Shown piece after piece: positions 35,375-43,834 of a stretch of DNA of 64,000 nucleotides. The notes below the pieces were generated by a model. The model saw only the letters and a list, made by a program, of their open reading frames with translations. It was not told the DNA's origin and did not search any database. The translations under genes were made by a program, and so were the position numbers. Where the stretch lies: the NCBI GenBank assembly GCA_963675655.1, contig OY776489.1, forward strand, positions 3,348,001 through 3,412,000, written 5' to 3'. This DNA is from CAXXOK01 sp963675655 (GTDB taxonomy: Bacteria > Bacillota > Clostridia > Christensenellales > Aristaeellaceae). The number at the start of each line of letters is the position of its first letter. Position 1 is the first letter of the stretch.

Positions 35375-36537
35375 TTCGCCGTATCCTCACTTTCCACAGG
35401 TTTCACGGGCGTATTGTCTATATCGTCGTCCGCGTTGATATTCTCGGTCTGGTTTCGTAAAAACAGCTTACTAATCCAGCCGCGCATGAGCAGGGCAAAT
35501 GCGCTCAAGTAAATAATCGCGGCAATGATAATATCAATGATTTCCCGCGAATACTCCGGCTGCAGCGCATCGCCGCCAACTTGAATATAGCTAACGAACA
35601 GTGCGCTGAAAATAGTACCAACCGGGTTGGAACTGGCAAGCAGGGCTACCGGAATGCCGTTGAAGCCCATGCTGAGCAAGCTCTTGACCAGTGTGTACTG
35701 CGCTGTGCCGCTCAGGTAATATATGCCGCCGCCAATGCCCGCCAGTGCGCCTGCAATGGTCATGGAAAGCACAATATTCCGCTTGGCATTGATACCCGCA
35801 TAGTTGCTGGCATAACGGTTGTAGCCGCATGCTTTTAACTCATAACCAAATGTGGTTCGGTTCATGATTATCCATACGATAATCGCAACAAAAATCGCAA
35901 CAAATACACCTATATTCATATAATTGGAACCCATCAGCTCCCCTAGCCCCGCTTTGGGTATGGTCGCATTCGGGTTGTAAGCCATAAACTTGCTGCCTGT
36001 CAGCGCCGCGGTACGATCTTTGTTAATCGCGCCCCACGCGTTCGCCAGCATAAGCGGCATATTATTCAGGCTCAGGTTGACCACAAACAGCGCAATCCAG
36101 TTGAACATAATGGAGGTAATAACCTCGTTTACGTTGAAAAGCGCTTTGCAAAGGCCGGGTATTACGCCCATCATCGCGCCGCCGACCATGCCCAGCAGCA
36201 GTGCCGCCCACCACGGCAGGCGGAACTGCACCACACCGACCAACGCAAAGAACGCGCCCATCGTGTACTGACCTGTGGCACCAATGTTAAACAAGCCGGT
36301 TTTAAACGCAAAAGCAACGGATAGACCCGTCATCATCAGCGGTGCGCTTTGATAAAACACCTTTGCCAGTTTTTCTGTAGAAGCGACCCCTGTCGTCATC
36401 AGGTTATCAAAACCGAATAAGGCGAATTTAGAATTGAAGATCACCAGCAGTAAAAAACCAAACAATAAGCCAAGTGCAATGGATATCAACGAAGCTGTGG
36501 CATTAATCAGCCCGGTATGGTTACGATGTCTTTTCAT
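35371..36537 (-). CDS. Nucleoside-type ABC transporter permease, first subunit (NupP/YufP-like)
   Basis: 388-residue BPD_transp_2 permease. Hallmarks: AFAFKTGLFNIGATGQYTMG, NEVITSIMFNWIALF and ELKACGYNRYASNYAGIN. The last 35 residues are an acidic soluble tail (NINADDDIDNTPVKPVESED). It overlaps both neighbours by four bases, consistent with translational coupling and fixed stoichiometry. Confidence 0.94.
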   Translation of the reverse strand: MKRHRNHTGLINATASLISIALGLLFGFLLLVIFNSKFALFGFDNLMTTGVASTEKLAKVFYQSAPLMMTGLSVAFAFKTGLFNIGATGQYTMGAFFALVGVVQFRLPWWAALLLGMVGGAMMGVIPGLCKALFNVNEVITSIMFNWIALFVVNLSLNNMPLMLANAWGAINKDRTAALTGSKFMAYNPNATIPKAGLGELMGSNYMNIGVFVAIFVAIIVWIIMNRTTFGYELKACGYNRYASNYAGINAKRNIVLSMTIAGALAGIGGGIYYLSGTAQYTLVKSLLSMGFNGIPVALLASSNPVGTIFSALFVSYIQVGGDALQPEYSREIIDIIIAAIIYLSAFALLMRGWISKLFLRNQTENINADDDIDNTPVKPVESEDTAK

Positions 36538-38078
36538 GCTTCTTCCACCTCCATACGGGTTTGCCGGTTTGCACCGGACATGTACAGGCCCAGCTCGTTG
36601 GCCGTAGCGGATTTCGCATCCACTTCCGCGACGATTTCTCCTTCGTACATGACCAGTATCCTGTCGCTAACGCTCATTACTTCATCCAATTCCAGCGATA
36701 CCAGCAGTACGGCCTTTTTATCATCCCGTGCCGCTACGATCTGCTTGTGAATGTACTCAATCGCGCCGACGTCCAGACCGCGAGTAGGCTGCACCGCCAG
36801 CAATACTTCCGGCTGCAGGCTCAATTCACGGGCGACAATTGCTTTTTGCTGGTTTCCGCCGCTCATACTGCGTGTAACCGTAGACCCGCCCAAGCTGGAG
36901 CGAATATCGAACTGATCTATCAGCTTATCGCTGTAACGGGTCATTTCGTCAAACCGTATAAAGCCATGCTGCTGGAATTGCGGCATATAATAACTTTTCA
37001 AAATCAAATTCTCCGCTAGTGTGTAATCCAGCACCAATCCGTATTTGTGCCGATCCTCGGGGATGTGGGATAGACCCATATCGTTACGCTCGCGAATGCC
37101 GGTGTGCGTAACCTCTTTATCTCCCAAAAAGATAGCGCCGCTCTCCGCTTTCATCAAGCCGGCAAGCGCATATACAAGCTCTGTTTGCCCGTTGCCGTCA
37201 ATCCCAGCAATACCGACAATTTCGCCCTGATGCACTTTGAACGATACATTATTAACCTTTTTCTTGGTATGATGCTTATCGCCAACAACCAAATTCCGTA
37301 CCGTAAGCGCAGGTGCACCGGGTTTTGCAGGGGCTTTATCCACCGTAAAGCTGACCTTTCGCCCCACCATCATCTCCGCCAGCTGTGCAGCGTTGGTATC
37401 GGCTACATCAACCGTGCCAATGCATTTGCCTTTTCGCAGTACCGTAACGCGATCGGCGACTGCCATAATTTCGTTCAGCTTATGGGTGATAAATAGAATG
37501 CTCTTCCCTTCTTTGGAGAAGTTGCGCATAATCTGCATTAGCTCTTCAATTTCCTGCGGTGTTAACACCGCCGTAGGCTCATCGAAAATAAGAATTTCAT
37601 TGTCACGGAACAGCATTTTCAAAATTTCAACACGTTGCTGCATCCCAACGCTGATTTCTTCAATCATCGCGTCCGGGTCCACCTGCAGCCCGTATTTCTC
37701 GCTAAGTTCCATTACCTTTTTACGGGCTTCTCTCTTTTGTAAAAACCCGTTTTTCGTTTGCTCGGCACCCAGAATAATATTATCCAGCACCGAAAACACT
37801 TCCACCAGTTTAAAGTGCTGGTGCACCATGCCGATATTCAGTCGGTTAGCGTCGTTCGGATCTTCAATCTTTACGACTTCGCCGTCCTTTTTGATTACAC
37901 CCGCTTCCGGTTGATACAAGCCGAACAGCACGCTCATCAGCGTGCTTTTCCCGGCGCCGTTCTCCCCCAGCAACGCGTGTATCTCACCCTTTTTTAATTG
38001 TAGAGTGATATCATCGTTGGCGATGATGCCCGGAAATTTTTTCGTGATGTTGAGCATCTCGATGACATATTCGCTCAT
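36534..38078 (-). CDS. Nucleoside-type ABC transporter ATPase with two ABC domains (NupO/YufO-like)
   Basis: 514 residues from ATG at 38078, which follows GAGGG by eight bases (the in-frame ATG at 38126 lacks a site). First cassette: Walker A GENGAGKST, signature ISVGMQQRVEILK, Walker B LIFDEPTAVL. Second cassette: degenerate Walker A GIDGNGQTEL, signature SGGNQQKAIVARELSL and AVQPTRGLDVGA in the place of the usual Walker B acidic pair. The fused two-cassette form is typical of ribose and nucleoside importers. Follows the BMP gene after a terminator-containing gap of 343 bases. Confidence 0.95.
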   Translation of the reverse strand: MSEYVIEMLNITKKFPGIIANDDITLQLKKGEIHALLGENGAGKSTLMSVLFGLYQPEAGVIKKDGEVVKIEDPNDANRLNIGMVHQHFKLVEVFSVLDNIILGAEQTKNGFLQKREARKKVMELSEKYGLQVDPDAMIEEISVGMQQRVEILKMLFRDNEILIFDEPTAVLTPQEIEELMQIMRNFSKEGKSILFITHKLNEIMAVADRVTVLRKGKCIGTVDVADTNAAQLAEMMVGRKVSFTVDKAPAKPGAPALTVRNLVVGDKHHTKKKVNNVSFKVHQGEIVGIAGIDGNGQTELVYALAGLMKAESGAIFLGDKEVTHTGIRERNDMGLSHIPEDRHKYGLVLDYTLAENLILKSYYMPQFQQHGFIRFDEMTRYSDKLIDQFDIRSSLGGSTVTRSMSGGNQQKAIVARELSLQPEVLLAVQPTRGLDVGAIEYIHKQIVAARDDKKAVLLVSLELDEVMSVSDRILVMYEGEIVAEVDAKSATANELGLYMSGANRQTRMEVEEA

Positions 38079-38230
38079 GCGCTTTTCCCTCATCCCTTCT
38101 GCTTTGAAGATATACTGGATTGACATATAAACACTTTACGCTTCTGCGGGGAAGCGTTCATATCTCAAGCCGGTATTGCGCGCGTTTCCCTGCCGATTCT
38201 TCATTTTTCATGAATGCCCCACAATGTGAA

Positions 38231-38256
38231 AAAGGCTAAGCATCTGCCTAGCCTTT
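38231..38256 (-). terminator. Hairpin with U run between BMP and ATPase genes
   Basis: AAAGGCTA/TAGCCTTT (38231-38238, 38249-38256) with an extra inner GCA/TGC pair; the minus-strand exit is TTTTTC. Probably ends most BMP transcripts so the binding protein is made in excess. Confidence 0.8.
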
Positions 38257-38317
38257 CCCAGCGCCAGTGCGCAGCGGTGGGTAGCAAGGCGGAATCCGCA
38301 ACGCTGCATCATCCGAA

Positions 38318-38400
38318 GCCGCTGATATCAGCGGCACAAGCTGCCTCTCTGCCGCCCGCTTGCGCGATACGGCGGGCGGGAGAGGGCCGGGTTTTCGCCC
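38318..38400 (-). repeat. Cluster of hairpins after the BMP gene
   Basis: Includes an 18-base perfect palindrome GCCGCTGATATCAGCGGC (38318-38335), a stem CCGCCCGC/GCGGGCGG with flanking CTCTC/GAGAG just beyond it, and a GGGCCGGG/CCCGACCC stem near 38385-38407. Together with the terminator at 38231 they make the whole 3-prime region of the BMP message highly structured. Confidence 0.6.
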
Positions 38401-38421
38401 GACCCTTCCCGTTTATTGCAT

Positions 38422-39477
38422 TTAGTTCTGGTAGTCCACAGCTACAGCGGTAACAGCGGGCTCGGTGGCGGTATCGCTGCTCACAACGATTTCGCCGCTC
38501 TTTACCTTGTCGAAGATAGCGGTGTATTCATCCACCGTGAAGGTGTTGAAACGCCAGGAAGCTTCATCAGTAGGCAAGCCGGTGCAATCTTCAGCCGCGC
38601 CCAAGGTAGCGGTTACGCCGCCCATATCGCCCCAAGTGCCGCCATTGGCGTACAGCTCAGTCAGCGCGAGCACAACGGAAGTCTTCAGGTTCTTCATAGC
38701 GGAGGTAATGATCAGGTCGCTATCCATTGCCTGGTCAACGTCCACGCCGATTACCTTGCCGTTGGCAGCTTCAGCAGCCGCGATGGCGCTGAGGTAGATG
38801 CCGCCGCCGCAAGCGAACACGACTTCGGTACCTTCGGTGTACCAGCCATCCATCTTGATCTTGATGTCATCGCTGGGAGCGAAGCTATCGCAGTACCAGT
38901 ATTTGATTTCTACGTTGGTCAGGCCCATTTCGGCAGCCGCCGCATCGGCGCCCTGCACAAAGCCGTAACCATAGCGCACAACAGCGGGAACCGCCATGCC
39001 GCCGAGGAAGCCCAGCTTGGTGTAGCCGTCTTTCACAGCCGCGTAGCCCGCAAAGTAGCCGCTCTGCTCTTCCTGATACAGGATGGAATACACGTTCGTC
39101 AGCGGTTCAGTGCTGTCGGGAGCGGTATCGATAAGCAGGAGGTTAACATCCGGATACTCCGCCGCGACGATCGCAGCGCTGGATGCGAACAGATAGCCGG
39201 GGCAAACGATGGTGGTAGCGCCCTTGTCGATAGCGCTCTTCATGCTTTCCACACGCGCCTCGTCACTGTCTTCGGACGGACGATAGTAGTTATAGGTAAC
39301 GCCGTTGTCCTCAGCAAAGGCTTTAACGCCTTCCCAAGTTGCTTGGTTGAAGCTGTGATCGTCAATGTTGCCGACGTCGGTAACCAGAGCGATCTCGTAC
39401 GTGCCCTCGGCTACCGCGAAGGTGCAGAGGCTCAGCACAAGCGTCAGTGCCAAAAGGATAGAAACAACCTTTTTCAT
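38422..39477 (-). CDS. BMP-family nucleoside-binding protein
   Basis: 351 residues from ATG at 39477 (AAGGAGGG eight bases upstream). A signal peptide (MKKVVSILLALTLVLSLCTF) with a likely signal-peptidase-I site after AVA; the only nearby Cys is preceded by Leu at -1, so it is not a good lipobox. Mature BMP features: YEIALVTDVGNIDDHSFNQA, TWEGVKAFAEDNGV, then CPGYLFASSAAIVA, GFLGGMAVPAVVRYGYGFVQ and GVDVDQ. It delivers a nucleoside or purine to the permeases encoded downstream. Confidence 0.94.
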   Translation of the reverse strand: MKKVVSILLALTLVLSLCTFAVAEGTYEIALVTDVGNIDDHSFNQATWEGVKAFAEDNGVTYNYYRPSEDSDEARVESMKSAIDKGATTIVCPGYLFASSAAIVAAEYPDVNLLLIDTAPDSTEPLTNVYSILYQEEQSGYFAGYAAVKDGYTKLGFLGGMAVPAVVRYGYGFVQGADAAAAEMGLTNVEIKYWYCDSFAPSDDIKIKMDGWYTEGTEVVFACGGGIYLSAIAAAEAANGKVIGVDVDQAMDSDLIITSAMKNLKTSVVLALTELYANGGTWGDMGGVTATLGAAEDCTGLPTDEASWRFNTFTVDEYTAIFDKVKSGEIVVSSDTATEPAVTAVAVDYQN

Positions 39478-39533
39478 GTCAGGTTCCCTCCTTGCAATTT
39501 TCGGTGCATCGTTGCACATCGAAGTACAAATTG

Positions 39534-39562
39534 ATTATAACAGATGCACGAACATTTTTAAA
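39534..39562 (-). promoter_or_regulatory. Promoter of the BMP/ABC operon
   Basis: Minus-strand TTTAAA (39562-39557), 17-base spacer, TATAAT (39539-39534). Confidence 0.65.
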
Positions 39563-39648
39563 GGGGAAATTCATTCTGGATACAGAAATTCCCTCTGCTT
39601 CAAACCCATACGGTATATACTTGGCGCGAAAGGCAGGAGGTTTGTCCA

Positions 39649-39678
39649 TTGCCTGCCGCTGGAAACCCATGGTATAAT
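39649..39678 (+). promoter_or_regulatory. Promoter of the NagD-like phosphatase gene
   Basis: TTGCCT (39649-39654), 18-base spacer, extended -10 TGG-TATAAT (39673-39678). Divergent from the BMP promoter. Confidence 0.6.
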
Positions 39679-39765
39679 AAGGGCGAAGCAGGCAAACGAT
39701 TCCACTGCTTCAAGCACGTGGCGAATGCTCTGCTCCCATGCAGTTGAGCAGGAAAGGTGAAAAGA

Positions 39766-40590
39766 ATGTCCGAGTTACAAAAATCCACCATGGAAGCACT
39801 TCGTGCTAAAAAAGGGTATATTATCGATATGGACGGCGTAATCTACCACGGAAACATGCTCCTGCCCGGCGTAACAGAGTTTGTGAAGTGGCTGAAAGCC
39901 GAAAAAAAGGCGTTTCTCTTTTTAACCAACAGCAGCGAGCGCGCGCCGCGCGAGTTGCAGCAAAAGCTGGCACGGTTGGGGCTGGATGTGGATGAAAGCC
40001 ACTTTTATACCAGCGCGCTTTCCACTGCGGCATTTTTAAAGCAGCAGCGTCCCGGCGGCAGCGCCTATGTCATCGGCGAACCCGGTCTTGTCGGCGCGCT
40101 ATATGATGCGGGCTTTACCATGAACGAGATTAACCCCGATTATGTGGTCCTCGGCGAAACCCGTTCCTACAGTTTTGACCGTATCGAGCATGCGGTAGCG
40201 CTGGTACGCGCTGGCGCAAAATTGATTGGTACCAACCCGGATATTACGGGCCCCGTCGAAGGCGGGATCGTCCCGGCCTGTAAAGCGCTGATGGCGCCGA
40301 TCGAAATGGCCACCGGACGTACCGCTTATTTTCTGGGTAAGCCCAACCCCCTGATGATGCGCCATGGTCTGCGTATGCTGGGTGTGCAGGCAGACGAAGC
40401 CGCTATTATCGGCGACCGGATGGATACAGATATTGTTGCAGGCGTGGAAAGCGGCATTGATACGGTGCTTGTGCTCAGCGGCGTTACCAGTGAGCATGAA
40501 ATGCGTAAATTCCCCTATCGCCCCTTGTATATCCTAAGCGGTGTTGGCGAGGTTGTACCCGGCTACATACCGGTGTCCCGGAAGCAGTGA
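39766..40590 (+). CDS. HAD-IIA sugar/nucleotide phosphatase, NagD-like
   Basis: 274 residues from ATG at 39766, eight bases after AGGAAAGG; a GTG nine bases earlier is possible. Motif I YIIDMDGVIYHG, motif II FLFLTNSSERAPRE (Asn-Ser form of subfamily IIA), motif III GKPNPLMMRHG and motif IV IIGDRMDTDIVAGVESGIDT. The large cap between motifs II and III is the IIA type. NagD and its relatives dephosphorylate nucleoside monophosphates or sugar phosphates; being divergent from a nucleoside importer, nucleotide turnover is plausible but inferred. Confidence 0.92.
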   Translation: MSELQKSTMEALRAKKGYIIDMDGVIYHGNMLLPGVTEFVKWLKAEKKAFLFLTNSSERAPRELQQKLARLGLDVDESHFYTSALSTAAFLKQQRPGGSAYVIGEPGLVGALYDAGFTMNEINPDYVVLGETRSYSFDRIEHAVALVRAGAKLIGTNPDITGPVEGGIVPACKALMAPIEMATGRTAYFLGKPNPLMMRHGLRMLGVQADEAAIIGDRMDTDIVAGVESGIDTVLVLSGVTSEHEMRKFPYRPLYILSGVGEVVPGYIPVSRKQ

Positions 40591-40677
40591 CCATATATGC
40601 GGATGTATCCGTTTTCTCTGTAATATCCAAAAATCAAAGTGAATGAGAAGATCATCATTTCACTATCCGATTCATTT

Positions 40678-40715
40678 CAGGAACCCCCGAAGCCAAATGG
40701 CTCCGGGGGTTCCTG
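40678..40715 (+). terminator. Terminator of the NagD-like gene
   Basis: Seventeen-position stem with one mismatch (40678-40694, 40699-40715), AAAT loop. Strong GC core, little U run. Confidence 0.75.
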
Positions 40716-40825
40716 TATAGCGGATTCCATACAGCGTGAAATATGCAGCGGCCTACGCCAAATGAGCCGTCATCATAGCGATTACTGACTGTAGTTCGCA
40801 TATAGAGAGCGCATCTTGATAGCAC

Positions 40826-40862
40826 AAAACGGAACCCCGGCATACAGCCCGGGTCCCGTTTT
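40826..40862 (-). terminator. Terminator of the peptidoglycan-binding protein gene
   Basis: Arms 40826-40841 and 40847-40862 with two mismatches; AAAAC and GTTTTTT flanks give a U run on both strands. Confidence 0.8.
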
Positions 40863-40882
40863 TTCTATTCGGTTATCAATAA

Positions 40883-42577
40883 TTAATCTGTAATGTCTTC
40901 GCCGGTCAGTGCTTTCCACGCCGCGCGAATTGCTTTCTGGTGCGTTACGCCATAGTTCGGGTCGTTTGCTTCGCACTCTTCCATCGTACGCAGGAAGTGT
41001 ACGCAAAGGTGTCCGTCAAAGTCGTTATCCTTAATGGACCCGGAAAGGTGTGGTACGTTATGCATAGTTGCAAGCGTCCATGTGCCGCTTGGCAGCTTCA
41101 CATAAACCGCCTTAGGCGTCCATGTGTTCACATACCCAAAGGCTTTGAACATGATAGCTGTGTCGGTAGCCGTAAGCGGCTCACAATCCGCATGATGGCC
41201 GCGGCTGTATACGCGGAGCGTCCATTGCAGGTTGGTGGAAGGATCAAAAACCGTAAGGTGGTTGCCATTTGCGATGTTGGGTTTCACTTCGGTATACCAG
41301 TACAAGCATTTTACGCTGCTGGTGCTGGGGCCGGAAGCCTTACCCGCATCATCATCAATCGCTGTCGTTTCATCTAGCGATTTATCATATTTCACCGCAG
41401 AACCGCTGTAAAGCACTTCTTGCGTTTTCGCGCCTGCGACACCGTCCACCGTAAGACCGTTCAGTTTCTGGAACGCAACGATCGCTTTCTGTGTCAGCGC
41501 GCCGTAATCTCCGTCGGCGACCAGTGAATACCCCAATGCACTCAGCGCCTTTTGCAGTTTCAAAACGTCGTCGTTGTTATCGCCATAGCTAAGCGAAACA
41601 TAGGTCGTGCTGCTGGATGAACTGCTGGACGAGCTGCTGGAATCGTCACTGGACGAACTGGAAGAGGAGCCGGATGAGCTTGCTACTGCACTGGAAGAGA
41701 ACAGCTTGGCATATGTCTTACTGCCAACCAGGCCGTCTACGGACAGGTTGTTATTCTTCTGGAAGGATGAAACCGCCGCCATCGTTCCGGCGCCGTATAC
41801 ACCGTCCAGCGAGCTGGTATAATAGCCCAGTTTCTGTAACTGTGTTTGCACGCTCCGCACATCGCTGCCCGTGTATCCTTTACGCAGCGTACGCGTAAAA
41901 CTGCCGTCGCTGCTGGATGAATCGGATGAGCTGGACGAACCGGACGAACTGGACGAGCTATCGGAAGCGTCCGATTTGCTGGCGCTGGCTTGACTATACA
42001 AAAGCGTCTGGGTTTTAGTACCGGCCAGGCCATCCGCCGTCAGGCTATTGGCTTTCTGGAAGGCGATTACCGCTTTGCGCGTTCCCGCTCCAAAGCGGCC
42101 ATCAATGCCGTTGGTATTATAACCAAGAGCGACCAAAGCAGTTTGCAAAGCTGTAACCTTATCACCGCTATCGCCATACTCCAGCGTATTGGCGTTGGTG
42201 GATACACGGGTATACGAGCTGTCACTGCTGGTATCGCTGCTGCTGGAGCTGTCGCTGGTATCGTCCGTTGTATCAGGCTCTGAATACAGTGCATTCAGTG
42301 TCAGCGTTCCCGCTTTACCATCCGCTGTAAGGCCGGCGCTTTTCTGATAGGCAACAACAGCGCTTTCGGTGCCCCGCCCAAATTTTCCGTCCAGCCCATT
42401 CGGGTCGTAACCCAGCGCCAGCAACGCCTTCTGAAGCGCCAGCACGTCCGAACCACGGGCGCCGTATTCAAGCGTACTGTATTGCGTCAACGCAAATGCG
42501 TTGGACGTAAAAAGCAATGCAAACGCCAGTGCAAGGGCGATGATTCTGCTTGCAGCATGTCGTTTCCGAATCTTCAT
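40883..42577 (-). CDS. Secreted four-repeat peptidoglycan-binding protein with uncharacterised conserved C-terminal domain
   Basis: 564 residues from ATG at 42577 (AAGGAGG eight bases upstream). Signal peptide (IIALALAFALLFTSNAFA) is followed by four PG_binding_1 modules of about 62 residues (each with LQKALxALGY, DGxFGxGT and VDGxAGxKT), joined by long Ser/Asp-rich linkers. The C-terminal 145 residues are not a PG-binding module: YSRGHHADCEPLTATDTAIM, VYVKLPSGTWTLATMHNVPH and DNDFDGHLCVHFLRTM. This layout (His-Ala-Asp, then Pro-His, then Cys-x-His-Phe) is one I recall as conserved in clostridial proteins of unknown function, and the invariant His, Asp and Cys suggest an enzyme. It acts outside the cell at the wall. 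Confidence 0.88.
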   Translation of the reverse strand: MKIRKRHAASRIIALALAFALLFTSNAFALTQYSTLEYGARGSDVLALQKALLALGYDPNGLDGKFGRGTESAVVAYQKSAGLTADGKAGTLTLNALYSEPDTTDDTSDSSSSSDTSSDSSYTRVSTNANTLEYGDSGDKVTALQTALVALGYNTNGIDGRFGAGTRKAVIAFQKANSLTADGLAGTKTQTLLYSQASASKSDASDSSSSSSGSSSSSDSSSSDGSFTRTLRKGYTGSDVRSVQTQLQKLGYYTSSLDGVYGAGTMAAVSSFQKNNNLSVDGLVGSKTYAKLFSSSAVASSSGSSSSSSSDDSSSSSSSSSSSTTYVSLSYGDNNDDVLKLQKALSALGYSLVADGDYGALTQKAIVAFQKLNGLTVDGVAGAKTQEVLYSGSAVKYDKSLDETTAIDDDAGKASGPSTSSVKCLYWYTEVKPNIANGNHLTVFDPSTNLQWTLRVYSRGHHADCEPLTATDTAIMFKAFGYVNTWTPKAVYVKLPSGTWTLATMHNVPHLSGSIKDNDFDGHLCVHFLRTMEECEANDPNYGVTHQKAIRAAWKALTGEDITD

Positions 42578-42623
42578 CAATGTTCCTCCTTGACGAGCGG
42601 CTTTCGCCATCGTTTTCGACCAC

Positions 42624-42652
42624 AGTATATCAAACCATTTCGGAAAAGTAAA
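42624..42652 (-). promoter_or_regulatory. Promoter of the peptidoglycan-binding protein gene
   Basis: Minus-strand TTTACT (42652-42647), 17-base spacer, TATACT (42629-42624). Confidence 0.65.
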
Positions 42653-42792
42653 GTATTTATTACGAAATTGTTACTGTATAATCTCCCCTTTTCAAAGCAA
42701 CCAAACTGTTGTATCATTTTTTACAGGGATACATTTTATGATTTGGATCGTTGTGTTAGTGCCTGATTTTTTTCTTGTAAAGGAGCCTTTTT

Positions 42793-43671
42793 ATGTTGAA
42801 ATCCCGCAAGCTCCTCTGGTTTTTTGCTCTCCTTCTTCTCCTGCCGGTTTTTTCACTGGCGGAAGACAGCTTTTTGATCGACGTGGATACGTTGGATGCA
42901 GGTCAGTTGAGCAGCAGCACATACGTGGAGCAGCACCTTTCTGTGCAGACCCAGGGAATACGGGTGCGCAAATACATCAGCGACAGCAGCGAGCTGGCCG
43001 CAAGCATTCGGCTGACCGTTGCGCAATCGGAAAACCATTCTGTTATTTTTGATAAGAACTATGGCTATATCAGCGGCACATTTGACAGCGGGAATATTTA
43101 TTTACCTTATGTGGATAATAATGTCATCCCGTATGTCATCACCCTGCAAGTGGCAGATACGACCTACTCGATTCCTTTTCTACAAAAGCAAGCCCGCCTG
43201 AACAACAACAATGGCTGTACATATGGTGTCCGTTTACAGGATTATGCATCATCCCTTACCGGCAATTGGCAAATGGGTACAATGCTCGATCTGGATGCGC
43301 TGCGCTCGCAGGGTTCCGTAAGCATCCCCATTTGTGCCAGCAACCTGTACATTGTTGGACAGGCTACCATCAGCGTTAGCGGCGATCAGGCAAGTGTATC
43401 TCTTTCCTTCTCCCAGAGTGCAGATGTGCAGGTTACTTCCAGCACCGTTTATCTTGTTGGTGATGTTTCAACAATATCATCCTTTCCCCCATCTGCCGCT
43501 AGTTATTCCGTAGGTCAGGGTATTCCCGTACAGGGGCTGCGCTCTGCGCTGCTGTATGTGCCGCTGACGCTGAGCTACGATCCAACCGGGCTGGAAGAAT
43601 TTCAATACAATCTTGGTTCCAAAGCCCTCAGCCGCCAGTTGGCGCTATGGAACGCAAATCTTGCAGAGTAG
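42793..43671 (+). CDS. Secreted protein of unknown function
   Basis: 292 residues; AAGGAG nine bases before the ATG. A signal peptide (LLWFFALLLLLPVFSLA) with a signal-peptidase-I site near LAED. The mature protein is Ser/Thr-, Val- and Tyr-rich and looks all-beta: VRKYISDSSELAASIRLTV, VIFDKNYGYISGTF, IPYVITLQVADTTYSIPF and DQASVSLSFSQSADVQVTSS. No family recognised. Divergent from the peptidoglycan-binding protein gene, and terminated by its own strong hairpin, so it is a single-gene unit. Confidence 0.8.
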   Translation: MLKSRKLLWFFALLLLLPVFSLAEDSFLIDVDTLDAGQLSSSTYVEQHLSVQTQGIRVRKYISDSSELAASIRLTVAQSENHSVIFDKNYGYISGTFDSGNIYLPYVDNNVIPYVITLQVADTTYSIPFLQKQARLNNNNGCTYGVRLQDYASSLTGNWQMGTMLDLDALRSQGSVSIPICASNLYIVGQATISVSGDQASVSLSFSQSADVQVTSSTVYLVGDVSTISSFPPSAASYSVGQGIPVQGLRSALLYVPLTLSYDPTGLEEFQYNLGSKALSRQLALWNANLAE

Positions 43672-43697
43672 TAAAGGTATCCTATCCGTAGACAGCT

Positions 43698-43734
43698 GCA
43701 AACGCCGTCCGGTTCTCGGCCGGGCGGCGTTTGC
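43698..43734 (+). terminator. Terminator of the unknown secreted protein gene
   Basis: Fifteen-pair stem with one G-U (43698-43712, 43720-43734), seven-base loop. Confidence 0.8.
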
Positions 43735-43834
43735 TTATACTACAAGCTTCATTCAATATTCTTTTTATATGCCACATATTCGCAGCATTCCATAGCGTTT
43801 AACACATACCTGTATCACGGTTGGTTGGTAATGA

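Noticed and set aside
38416..39534. 372-codon frame on the plus strand opposite the BMP gene
   Set aside because: Exact antisense shadow of a well-matched BMP-family gene; it has no family resemblance and arises from codon bias.
39478..39760. Purine riboswitch before the nucleoside importer
   Set aside because: The leader shows no conserved three-way-junction bases; only a promoter and a small inverted repeat were seen.
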